Shown here piece by piece: positions 44,660 through 56,370 of a stretch of DNA of 64,000 bases (position 1 is the first letter of the stretch; each line of letters begins with the position of its first letter). Source of the stretch: Diphasiastrum complanatum. Its lineage: Eukaryota > Streptophyta > Lycopodiopsida > Lycopodiales > Lycopodiaceae. The notes under the pieces were generated by a model. That model did no database searches. It saw nothing but the letters and a program-made list of their open reading frames with translations, and was not told where the DNA came from. Both the position numbers and the translations under genes were made by a program. The stretch is taken from the NCBI GenBank assembly GCA_029204225.1, contig CM055096.1, positions 7,115,477 through 7,179,476 of the forward strand, in the 5' to 3' direction.

Positions 44660-45000
44660 TGTGAAAGATTTGGGATCTATTCGGCTCCAAATCATCTAAA
44701 GATCTTTGGTTGCAAAAACAAGATTTCTCAAGCACGTTCAAATAGAGTCGATCTGAGTAGTTGCAACTACAGCTTCATACTATGATCAATCATCTTTTGA
44801 ACTATAGACTGACACTGCGGATTTGATATTAATTAATAAACAATAGATAATGTTTAATCAGCAATCAATCACTAAGAAACATCGGAAGTAATATCTTTTG
44901 CAAGAAAGCATCACAAATCATTCACAGATTACACATGACAAACAGAATGCTGCAACTCTATTATAAAAAACAAGTTTACAACAAAACCTTTAAGCACTGT
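44660..45000 (-). repeat. End of a copia LTR
   Basis: On the minus strand the sequence ending ...ATCTTTCACA at 44660 abuts the primer-binding site, as a 5' LTR should. The LTR extends to higher coordinates, but its other end cannot be located because no second copy is in the window. The right limit given is arbitrary. Confidence 0.55.
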
Positions 45001-45300
45001 CATTTTTTCAGATCAGTGCGTTGGCGCAAGAAACTAGCTACTACTAGCTACGTCTGTTTACTTCTACTTGCATGTCACTGTTGTGCATTGATCATGTATA
45101 TAGGAACAAAGAGACATGATTAATTTAATCTGCATAAGAGATGATTAATCTAAACTGTAGTAATCTAAAGAACGCATTATGCTAATTCTGGTTGCATGTC
45201 GCTTTCCTCCGTCGTTTCTGCGTATTCAATTACTTGTACTATCTGTTCACGCCCTGGTTCTATTTTGCAAAAAATGTGAAGAACGAGCTGCGCAAAATTC

Positions 45301-45613
45301 AAAAATGCGAAAAAGCCGAAGGTCTGTGAAAAACACGCCTCCAAGTCATTTTGACTATGTGTCGCATTTTTCCAAAAAATGCGAAAAAGCCAAGGTCGGT
45401 GGAAAACATGTTCTAAGTCATTTTAGACTAAGTGTCACATTTTTCTGGAAAGTGCAAAAAATGTGAAGGTCGGCGAAAAATGTTCTAAGTCATATTTTGG
45501 CTTAGTGTCGAGTATTTTTTGGGAAAGTGCGAAAAGGCCGAAGGTCGGCGAAAAATGTTCTAAGTCATATTTTGCTTGGTGTCAGGTTTTCGAGAAAGTG
45601 CAAAAAATGCGAA
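45301..45613. repeat. Four-unit tandem array, ~75-bp units
   Basis: Units start near 45301, 45375, 45451 and 45523, with a partial fifth to 45613. Each carries 'gtgcgaaaaRgccgaaggtc' like sequence, then ggcgaaaaatgttctaagtcat and a 'gtgtcRcattttt' end. The first unit is the most diverged. An ORF runs through (45179-45657), but only because the units share a frame. Confidence 0.8.
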
Positions 45614-45657
45614 CTGTGCGAAATACAGTTCAAATATGCAGACTGTGTGAAACTTAG

Positions 45658-48240
45658 TTAAAAATTGCAGCAAGCTGAAAAATACAAGAAAAACAAAAAT
45701 ACTAAAGCTTTGACACTTAGAAAACTTAAGGTTTCTTCAGACATATACTCTAGTACCCTTTAATGATTAAATATGCACATGCACAGATCTAATCTAAATT
45801 CTTAACTCATTCAATAGATCGAGAATTATTCACCACATTTAAGACTCATCACAATTCCTTGTAATCCTCTAATAATAATTAAGTATCCATTTCCGTCAAT
45901 CATAAATATTTAGATCCTTAGGATTTTTCAATCATAAATTACTCACTAATGGAAGTTGCTTTTGGGTTATCCCTAGCTTGCATGGGCACATGCACAGAGG
46001 GTCATGGGATGTATATATGCTAGTGAAAACTCACCCATCTCCATTCTTGATTTGAATGGTTTCATTGCCAGCTACTCTCTCTAGTACACCTACATCCTTT
46101 TCCCTTGCTCGAGGGTGAGGCTATTGGAGATTGATTAGTAGCTTCTAGTTGGTAGGGTGGTTTGCTCCACCAGTATTCTCTTTGTGGTGTGTATCTTGTA
46201 AGCAAGATCTTGGAGGTGCTTCTCCTTACAATTCATTATTGCACTTTCAACTCAATTCTCATAGATACATTTTCTAATCCATGAATTTTAGTTTTTGTAC
46301 ATTTTTTTAAAGTACATGTGTGTGTGTGTGTGTGCGCGTGGGCGTGCACACCGCACAAGCGTGCGTGCGTGTACATCATTAGAATATGGGATCCTATGCA
46401 TGTGTCCATGCAACCCTCATGCTAACTAGACTTAACTTTGGTTCTAGCACTCATCATGCATATAATCTCCAAATGCCATGATACATCCCACATGGGAGGT
46501 TGAGCCCTCACATATCAATTAAGTATTGTTTGGCCTATACAAGGAATAATAATATTTAATAATATGTCACTCGAGGTCTCACTAACTTATCTAAGGACAT
46601 AATAGTATCATTGTCATTGGCTAAGGACATAACTAAGCTTTTTGTTTTTGTGTATCATACTTGTAGGTATAGTCCGGGTTTGTTGGTAGGTCACCTCCTT
46701 TCACTTGGTAAAAAAGGCCCAATGTAAAGGGAGAAAGACCTTTTTATTCAAAATGAACTATTTCTTCACTATCAAAAAAAATTTACTCTTCAAGGATGAA
46801 ATTAATTTTCAAGGCCCTTTCAGCCTTTCATAGGAAATTTTTTTAAAATGAAAAAGACCCTTTCAACTTCTATTATGAGTTTAGAACAAAAGCATTTATG
46901 ATTGTAATGCATAACTTCAAGTTTCACATAACTATTTGGTATTACTTGAAGACATAAGATTCTATAATAAGTGTGATTTGCATATTGTAGCCCCTACTAT
47001 CAGTGCAATAAATTACAACTTTCTTTATCATCTCTCAAATAATAACACTCACCATCTTGGGACGATTCTCATTATTCTACAGGGTAACTTGTGTGTTTGT
47101 AAAAATTGATTTTATTTGGTATTATAGTTTTTTTACATGAAAATAAAGTCTAACATTTAAGATTTGGTAAGCTCATAAACTATAAAATACGCAATAATGT
47201 CGGATTTTTAATCTACAATTTTTTTAGTGGGTTTATTTAAAATTTGTAAGGCCTGTTCAACGGGTTATAACAAAATTGGGTTGATGATAATGTTTTTTTG
47301 GTACCCTTTCGTTTAAGTTAACAACTTTTGTAAGATACATATAACCTACCACTTTCATATGCTAGTTTTATCAACAAAAATCTTAATATTTAACAAATTT
47401 GTCGATTATGTATTGATTATGAGGCTGATCACCAATGAGGTATCAACATGGGTATTAGTCAATCTTATATTTATGATATTTTATTTTGAGGAAGCATAAA
47501 ATCATTGGATCTCTGTTGTGGCAGTCTATCATGATGGTGCAAAATGCCTCATCTGATTTGGTGATGGTTCTAGAACCGTTCTTAGAAACTTCTAGTTTGG
47601 GAGCTTAGGGAAGAGGTCGTGGGGGGCGATGCTGAGCATGTTGGAGGGGATGTTTTTTGTGTGCCGATTGAAACTGAAGATGAATGAATGACGATTATCA
47701 ATTATCTCTTTGGATTTGTGGTCATCTTTGTGGTGATAGGCACATTCCAGTGTATTAATACTCGTTGTCGACCATAACAAACTTATGTCATAACACCTAA
47801 GGGCCTCTTCACACGCACATCACATCCCAGGGATTGACATAGGATCTTTGATGGTCGTGTGGTATGTCTAGCCACATGTTCTTTGATATATCTTTTCGTG
47901 CTTCAATCTTGCTCGCCCGTGATGATCATGCATTTTCGGAATCGATGATGCCTGTCTATTCGAAATTGCTTTAGCAAGATCGTTGATGCTAAAAAGAGAA
48001 CAATTTCTTAGCCATATCAAAAATTTGCAGGTGATTTGCGTTGGCAGCCGACCCGTGGAAGCTTGATTCTCATCACGACACGTCGGCTTGGGAAGGCCGA
48101 CCCAACAACAACGAGCGAGACAAGTTTTCATAACCATGTGACTAGGAACCGACAACCGACCTTGACATCAATGCCAGGTCCAAGTGGGGCAGGGCAGCAT
48201 GTGAAGAAGCCCTAACACGGACTTCACAGACGTTGAGAAC
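45658..48240. other. AT-rich intergenic stretch
   Basis: No gene recognised. A (TG)9 tract at 46317-46334 is followed by GC-rich 'gcgcgtgggcgtgcacaccg' sequence. Small minus ORFs at 47592-48155 match nothing I know. Confidence 0.55.
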
Positions 48241-49358
48241 GGGTGAATGACGTCCGTCAATCTTCATCCTGATGCCCTTCCCGTACTCGAGCCTTCCAGG
48301 ATTCCTCTTCTTCCTTCCCATCGCCTACTTTTCGCCATCAATCGCTGCCTTTTTCCTGCATTTCTCTCACTTTTTTCAGCTTCCCATCGCCTTCTCCATC
48401 GATCTTATCGCTTTCCCCTCAGCTTGCGGATCTGTAGATGTCTGGTAGGTCGGTTATCCATCAAAATCGTCACAATCGTCTCTTTTTTGGTTGCAGGATC
48501 GGCGTTTCTCGAAGCTTTAGGTTGTAGGTTTGGCTGAATAAAGTCTTTAGATTCCATCCTCTCTGCGTTTTTTGGGCTTGGATTTGGTAGTTTGCGGAGT
48601 CTGTGCTGCAGTGAGAGGCTGTAGGATTGATCGGCTGTGTTGTTGGATCTGAGGGCTTTGGGGTGGATCGTGGCCTGGGGTAAGGTTTTCTTGAAGTCGG
48701 TGAATGCGATTTGATGTGGGTCTTTTCGTTTGTCAAGATCTTGGGTTTTGGCTGAAGGATGTGCGCGTTAGTTCTGTCTTGTGTTGGGTTTCTCTCAGAA
48801 TTTTTTGATGTTCTTTAGTGCAAATTACTGTCAAGCCTCGAGGTTAACTTCGCTAGCTATCTGTAGCAAAGAAAGGGGGCAGGGTTGCAACATCTGCCCT
48901 CATTAACAGAGATCAAACATCGCTTTATGAATAATCCACGGGCTGACAATCACTGCACTTAGTTTACTTGCTCGAAGAAATGGATGTGAAATCGTCGAAA
49001 CTTTTTTTAACGAAATTTACTTTTTTCACAGAATTTTGTCTGCAGCAGATTTTGAGCTTCATGTGGGCATGGCGTCTCTAATGCATTTGAAATTGCCATT
49101 ATCTTCAGTTTCTTCTGAAAAAGCTTCAAACTTTCCTTGCGTGTGTATAACCTGGCATCTGCATGTTTGCTTCTACTGTCTTTGAAATGTGTCTGATTTC
49201 CTCATCGGCTGGCGCTTAAAGGAATCTTGTGGTTCTTATATGGTAAGGGTGCAGGTGCGGTGATCTTAACAGACTGCTGATTTACATTCTGGGCGATCAA
49301 GGTTTGGGGCAATTGTGTTGCAGCGCGCTTTGTGTTTGCAGTTTTTTTGAGAACAAAA
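48241..49358 (+). promoter_or_regulatory. Probable promoter-proximal leader of the RBM7-like gene
   Basis: Composition changes from AT-rich to pyrimidine- and GC-richer at about 48245 (cttcccgtactcgagccttc...ctttttcagcttcccatcgc), typical of a plant transcription start region. T-rich, intron-like sequence then runs to the short first coding exon. A leader intron ending near 'gtgtttgcag' (49340) is likely. No TATA box is obvious. Confidence 0.4.
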
Positions 49359-51545
49359 ATGCCGGGAAATCCACAGGCATCGCTTTTTATCTGTAAGTTT
49401 ACTGACAACTCTCCTTCTAGGGCGTTTTGATTGTCCATACTGGTAAAGTAGGTATAGGTTTGCAGTCATTTGGAAATCCTTAGACCACAATGGAGTGTAG
49501 TTACATCTTAGAAGGTCAGGATTGCTACATAATTTTGTTAAGAGCTTTACTCTACTCAGAATTCTTAATCTTGAAATAGAAAACCACTGGTAAAAGTAAA
49601 AAATTTCCGGCAATTTGTAGGTTGGAACTGATCTGAGCCCTCCTCTCCGAAAGAGGGTCTCTTAGAAAGAGGGATTTGCAGAGTGATTATCTTTGGTGCT
49701 TGTTGCTGGCCCCAAGTGTATACTCTTGCAGGTTAACTGTATGACTTTAACTCAGTCAGTTGCCCAAGCCCTTTACCATAAACACTCCAGCCCCCCCTAA
49801 ATGATCATAAAGAAAGATCTGCAGAAGCTGTATACTTGTTGCCTTCCTGAGAGTATGCTCAAGGAAGGTCAACTGTGTGACTTTGATTCAGCCACCACTG
49901 GCGCAAATGCAAGATCTTTTTCTGGTAACTGTCACTTTTACAGCTGATTTATGGTTAGATTCCTGGCATATGATTAGATGAGGCGGTGATGAGTTCATGT
50001 CTTCTGAGATGGGTCTTTTACAAATTATTGAAGCATTTTTGTAAGTTTGCCAACGAATAAGAAAGGGGGCTTGACTCGGTGATTCTTATTGTTATTCCGG
50101 ACAGAGCAGAGAGTGCTGCCTCTGCAAGTAATTTGGTATATTCAGTAACTGTAGGTAACTTAGCACTAACACAGCCTATATATATCTTGTTGGAATTGAA
50201 ATGAAACAAGTAGCTGATGATAAAGATCTGTTTGTTAGGTAACTTGGACGAGAGAGTGGACGAAAGGTTGCTGTACGAGATAATGGTGCAAGCTGGGCCC
50301 TTGGTTGATGTTTATATCCCTAGGGACAAAGAAACTAAGAGGCATAAGGGCTATGGGTTTGCAGAATACAATACTGAAGAGAGTGCTCAGTATGCTTTAA
50401 CTCTATTTTCAGGCCTTGTCTCTCTGTACAAGCGCTTGGTCCGCTTTTCGGTGGGTAGTTTTGCTTGCTTCTTTGTTGAAGTACTGATATTTCTCTGTCT
50501 CTCTCTCATAATCTATTCATCATCTTCAAGTTTATCCTTTGGTAGATTTTAGAACTTCTTTTTGTATCCTCTATAGCTTCATTCTCATTTAGGCTACTAG
50601 AGTCTGTTCTATTTCATTCTTGATACATTACTTTCATTTATCATCAAGTACGCCTTAGTTACTTCAATCAGGGACTGAATACTCACTAGTTACTTGAAGC
50701 AGGGACACCTTAATCTATTTTATTTGATCTGATCCATCATGTCCAACTTATAATTGTTCCAAAATAGATGATCTATTGGTCTCTAAGACTGGATTATGGC
50801 TGAGTATATTCACTACAATTTTTGAATTGAAATGATGCATATTACATAGATCAATATGAATACTCCCTGCGGACCCATTCTGTATTGTTTTAGGATCAAA
50901 ATTGCCTTTGTTCGACGTGCAGATTTCGGGGGCAGATAAGTCGTCGAGTTTTGGAGGAGATAAATTGGCTCAAGCTCTAGACAGTCCCAGCAGTAATATG
51001 AATAATACTCATTACGGTAGCCCAAAGGCTGCTTTACAACAGCATGTTTATCCTACTTTTAACCCTGTACACAGTAATATTTATCACAATAGTCCAATGG
51101 TCTCTTTACAACAACAGCATCTCCATCCTGCTTATAACCATGCACAAGTACCAGGTAATGCTCAATATGTCATGGTATTCATATGTATGCTCTTTCCTTC
51201 TTCTAGACAATATCTTTTGAATGCTTTCCAGCTTACAATTTTTTTCTGCCTCCTAAGTTTGGGATATGAAGTTGTTCTTGAACACTTCCCCAGCATGAAT
51301 TCAATTGTCAGGGCTTGTGGCCATTTGACATTTGTGCCTGCCATTTGTATTGTTATGAATCAAGTTGAGCGAACATGTTTGCAGTGTATGGCATTCAAAG
51401 TGGAGAAGGATTCCCAAATCCAAACACTGTTTTGAATACTGCGGCTTATGCTCAGAATTACAATTCTCAATTGTCCATGTTGGGTCAACAGGCCCTACAT
51501 ACACCACCTTATTTTCGGCATCCACATGCACATTCATCATATTAA
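49359..51545 (+). CDS. RBM7-like RNA-binding protein (one RRM), four coding exons
   Basis: Coding exons 49359-49392, 50239-50450, 50923-51154, 51385-51545. All are GT-AG with matching phase (639 nt, 212 aa). The short exon 1 gives MPGNPQASLFI and supplies RNP2 across the junction (LFICNL, 9-14). The RRM continues with NLDERVDERLLYEIMVQAGP, DVYIPRDKETKR, RNP1 KGYGFAEY (48-55) and YALTLFSGLVSLYKRLVRFS (to 82). ISGADKSSS follows, then a Q/H/N/Y-rich disordered tail ending HPHAHSSY. Plant RBM7 homologues share NLDER, IPRDKET and the SGLVTLY segment. RBM7 is the RNA-binding subunit of the nuclear exosome-targeting (NEXT) complex with MTR4/HEN2. Residue 12 is Cys where relatives have Gly; it is formed by a split codon, so the first junction deserves a transcript check. 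An alternative acceptor before exon 3 (ttttag, 50892) does not keep the frame. Confidence 0.88.
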
Positions 51546-52830
51546 TGGGTGAGACATTTCCATTTTCCGCTAGCTTAGCTTGTACTAGTAGATAATTACA
51601 ATCATCGAGTAGTATAACAGAAACTTTGATGACTTGGAAGTGAAGTCTTATTCACAGACAATGGCCATGTACTCAGCTTTCATTCTTTTTGTAAATTATG
51701 ACACGGTGCCTTCTCCATTTCTGCAAAACAAAGTCCAAATCTTGGTGTGTCTATTCCGAAAAAAAATTTCTTACAGGATTTTGTCTACAAGCTGTCTGCA
51801 TGCTTTTTGAAGCTTGCAACATCTTGCTGTTGAGGTCTAGTTTTTTCTCTGGAGTTAGTGCATTGGGTAGGAGACAATTTTCAATTTGTGTAAGTAGGTT
51901 CGTTTCATAAGGGTGTCAATCATAGAACTTTGGTGGTGAATGCTGAAATTTCTTCCTTTGTTTAAACTTTCTTTCTTATTCATTCTTGAACAAGGCCATC
52001 TTTGTTGGAGGCTCGAACAAGCATTAGTTAGTAAATTTCTAGGTGACGGATTATAATCCTCCTTTGAAAAGTTTGGTTGGTTGACATGTCGGGGCAGTTA
52101 TAGAATTGAATCAAAGGATTCACTCATGCCTATGTTGAAAGGGCAAGTTGTCACACTATTTGTAAAACATCATGAATCTTTTCAATTGACTATGGTTAGT
52201 AGAAAAAACCATATTGTACAATGCCATTATGAAATTTGTTGTCTATAATAGGGTATCATCTTTTTTAGCGTTGATGTAAAACCTTGTACCCATATGCTAG
52301 ATGTCAATTTTACAATCTCTCATTCTAGATTAGTTTATTAATTTAAGAAAATTGTAATATTCTTAAAAGGAGATTGTTAGAGCTTTTGAATCATGTTTAT
52401 ATGTTGGAAATGATGATTGTCGTTGTTCATCATCTTCACATTCAATAGGAACTTAACGAGGAACTCTTAATTTTCAATGCTTTGATGGCTTGATGGGCTT
52501 TTCTGTGATGAAACAAATTGTGTCTTTTTGATGCCCTTGTGTGGTGTAGTTTTATTTCTAATGGAAAGATATTGTTCTCGTACCATTCAATTGTTGGATC
52601 CTGTGACATTTAGAGCTCTTTGATGCGAAGATAGGAAGGTGATCATGCACGTGAATGCAAGTACCATATCACAACAATTATTTTCTAGTTAATTTTTTTT
52701 AAGCTTTTTGTTTTGTGGACATGAAGTTCATCATGTATTTGGATGTGTTGAGACAAGAAAGTGATTATGTATGTGGGGAAAAGAACCCATTTTCCATTTT
52801 ACCTTTAGTACATTTCACTTTTTGGGAATC

Positions 52831-53190
52831 TTATTACTCATGATTGTTTTGAGTTCATATTAAAAATGACAACTTTTTAGTGGTAAGTCCAATTTCAGCG
52901 GAGTTTGGTGCGTCAGGAAGCGCTCGACGAGCGTTTTCCAATGATATGATACATGACATACTTCCAAGGTACGGTTACAAAGTTATGGCAAGTCAAAAGT
53001 ATGGGGATTTTATTAATCATAATTTTTTGAGTCCACATTAAAAATGACAACTTTTCAGTGATAAGTCCAATTTCAGCGGAGTTTGGTGCATTAGAAAGCG
53101 CTTGACGAGCGCTTTCCAATGATATGTTATATGACATACTTCTAAGGTATGGTTAAAAGGTTATTGCAAGTCAAAGTTATTAGTTGAAAA
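52831..53190. repeat. Two ~179-bp tandem units with an internal hairpin
   Basis: Units start at 'ttattactcat' (52831) and 'ttattaatcat' (53010). They share 'aaaatgacaactttt', 'aagtccaatttcagcggagt' and a hairpin. In unit 2 the hairpin is gaaagcgct (53094-53102), loop tgacg, agcgctttc (53108-53116), a perfect 9-bp stem. In unit 1 the stem carries a G-T mismatch. Confidence 0.8.
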
Positions 53191-55749
53191 TAGTGTATAA
53201 TAATACAAAAGTGCATTTCTACCCGAAAAGGTAGTGTCCTTGAAAGTACATGTTGTACCACCAAACCGTGATTTTTGTCGTGGATGCAAATACCATACTT
53301 TCATAGTCCCAATCACAATTGGCAAACAAATTTGTCTTGCATTTGTAGGCAAGTTTTTTAGTTTCAGCTTTGTAAAAGATTTCTCCCTGCGAGCCAAAGT
53401 GGAAGAAGAGCAAAGACCTTTTCAAAAGTCCCTAAGTTAATTGGGCCAAAGTTCAAAGATGACAAAGTTCTTCTAAATTTTCATTCCTTAAATGTAGTTA
53501 AAAGTTCTTATAAGCCACAGTTGCTATTTTGTACTTGTATCTCTATACAAAACTATTATGCTAGCATATTAAGGGTGGTACAAGTGCTAGTGATTACCAA
53601 GTTACGGTTGGTACTATTGAGTAATATAACATAGCTCAAAATAGTTGTGGATGGAGTAGCTCTTTGAAGACATCCACGTTGTGGCTAGGGTAGCTCTTTC
53701 GCAATTCAGTTTTTTGGTTAGCTTCGCTGTACCATGTAGTCTTTCCTAATTTATCCAACTTCTCAATTCGGCTAGATTGTGAGGCTACTAATTTCTTATT
53801 GAGAGCTCATGTTTTCTTCTTTGTTGAATTGGCATTGTGTTTCTTATGAGAGATGTCTATAATTTCTTAAGAATATTAGTAATTTCCAATAGGTGGATAG
53901 TTTGCATGGCAAACTCAAATTTCATTGTCGTTCAAAATTGGTCCTCGATTTGACATGGCACTTATTGTGCTTTTACATCTTACTTGCATATCTTTTTTTC
54001 TTTACTTGGGCTTTGATTCGTTAAATTGGATTCCATTGTGTAAGCCCCTTGCCCATGTGTTGTTCAATTATGTAGCTTGGTGATATTCTCTCATGAACCA
54101 CTACCATTCAATAGCCACTTGGAGTTGTCATCTAATTTTTACCCTTGCATATATTTTGGTCTAGTATTTTAATAAGGTATTGTTGTTTTAGGTGCATGCG
54201 TATTGGAAACTTAGTGTTTATGAATGTTTGGATTATTTTTGTCAAAACATAATGAACAAGATTTAAGTTCTTTTTTATGCTAGAACGTTTTCAATATTTC
54301 GGATAAAAAACACCTTGGTAACAAAATTTTTATAAAATGAAGGGAAAAAATTTGTATAGACTAACTAGATCAAACCTTGAAGCGATATATATTTGAAATT
54401 GAGTTACTAATTTAGGTGACAACCAAGGGTGTAGATGCCCATTTCTAGAAGAAAAGACACTTAAAAGACTTAATTCCTAAGTTGTCTTAAGCTCTTTGAC
54501 AAGGAAAAATGGCTTTTTGTCCTTTGAGATACTAATATGGTCTCAGAACACTTTTGAAGCTTAACATTGTATCATACATGCTCAACATCCAATTCCTGCG
54601 TTGGTGAAAGCCATGTCAAGTGTATCATGTGGCACAATTGTTCTAAAATATGAAAAATAAGGATTCGATAGATACTGTCTCATATGATGTACACACGGCC
54701 CAAATACGTCTCTAACCATGGTATTCAATATGAAATTTTCATGCTAGTGGACTTATATGTATTTTATTTATGAGTGCTTTTGTGAATGAACCATAGGTTT
54801 TAACTTAGCCACTTACTTAGGAATTTTATTGTCGTCTATAATAGTACATTTATCAAATACACTTAACTTTTGGTTTTTTCCTTATATTTGCACAAATCCT
54901 TTTTATCCTCTAATCTTTTTGAAAGGTTTTCTCCGATAAATAAATATATCAATTTAGTAGATGAGATGTGCTCGGTTATTATAATGTTTTAGTTGCAAAA
55001 TTCAAGCTCTTGGTATTTGAACATGTCGATTTGTTTTAGGTCCTTTTTAATTGTGTTTTTTGTTCCAATAGGTGCTCTTAACTGCTCTAAAATGTTGAAA
55101 GGGTTTTTATGTTTGCTCGTTGTTTTAATCAGGGGAAACATAATATCTAGAGATGAAAGATGTTTTGATTTTTGGTATGATGTATTTAGCTAGATGTTGC
55201 ACAAGATTTTCTAATGATATTTATTAGGTTTGAAATTTGCTTTTGTGAAGGATAAATTTCAAAAATCTTATGTCACTTGCAAAATAACATTGAATCATTG
55301 TCATATCGTTGACTCTGAAGTCTCCATACTCTTGTTTAAGCATGCTTGGCTTTTCTAATGAGAATTTAATTTTTAATGACAAGTGGCAACCTTGTTGCAC
55401 CATTTTTTTTATAGATTGATAAGAGAGAATAAATTCTAGTTTTTTTTTTTTTGACTATTATGAGTTCTCTATGGTTGATTGCATATATAGTCAAAATTCA
55501 TAGAATAGAAAAAAAAGTTTGTAATTATATGATATTTCAATAATGCTATGTTTCTGTTAACTATATGCCAAAATGTAAGATTTGACCTAGAATCATCTTA
55601 GTTTGCTACAACTATTGTTAACTTGAATGGTTGGTAGTTTGTTCAAGGACAAGTTTAATCAAGTTTTTGTGAATATATGAATTTTGGGAACAAGCTTAAT
55701 CAATGTTTCAATCATCACTTTATGGAGCTCACTTGTCATTGCAATATTT

Positions 55750-56370
55750 TCGATAGTCCTATTAAAGATAGGTAAAAAGAATGCCATCAATATGTGGCAT
55801 CTTTTTTTATGGGAAATTTTGGTTGCTTTTCAATTGTGAGAATTCCAAGGTGGATAGTTATCTCATGATCTATGGAGGGAATGCAATGAAGCATTGGAAG
55901 CTTTTGATAAATAGATCAATTGTTGTCTTTCAACACTTCAACGAAATGAATCGTAAGCAAAAACCTCGGCGTATTCTTATTTATTTGACTTTGAGACTTG
56001 ATCGATGTTTTAATCACCTTAGGAAGCTTAATGGAGTCCTATTAATCAAGTTTAAACTCTCTTTAAAAGGTGGTAAACAAGGAGAAAAGAATGCCATCAG
56101 TATGTGGCATCTTCTTTGAAAGGAAACTTTTGCTAGACTTTCCATTATGAGGGTTTCAAGACGATGAACAATTTTGTCTTGATCTATACACGAGAATGCA
56201 ACAAAGTGTTGGATGTTCGGATGAATGGATCAATTGTCTTCTGAAAAAAAATGAACCCAAGGATAAATGCCCTTGTGTATCTTTACTTATTTGGCTTGTC
56301 TTCCTCAATCCAACGCCTTTGTAATTGTCCAATTCTCTCAAGTTTTCATGTCAAAGTCTTTGAAAGTCAG
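55750..56370. repeat. Two diverged ~310-bp tandem units
   Basis: 'aagaatgccatcaatatgtg' with gcatctt at 55778 recurs as 'aagaatgccatcagtatgtg' at 56088, offset 310. Downstream blocks (tgatctat...gaatgcaa, gatcaattgt) recur in the same order. Each landmark carries an imperfect palindrome, atgccat...atgtggcat. Confidence 0.65.

Noticed and set aside
45301-45613. CRISPR-like array
   Set aside because: The units are diverged head-to-tail repeats without constant repeats and variable spacers, in plant DNA.
45179-45657. ORFs across the four-unit array as a repeat protein
   Set aside because: The frame exists only because the DNA units are similar; there is a stop and restart between units and no supporting motif.
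47868-48155. 95-codon minus-strand ORF near the RBM7 promoter
   Set aside because: No recognisable motif, and it overlaps the upstream region of the plus-strand gene.
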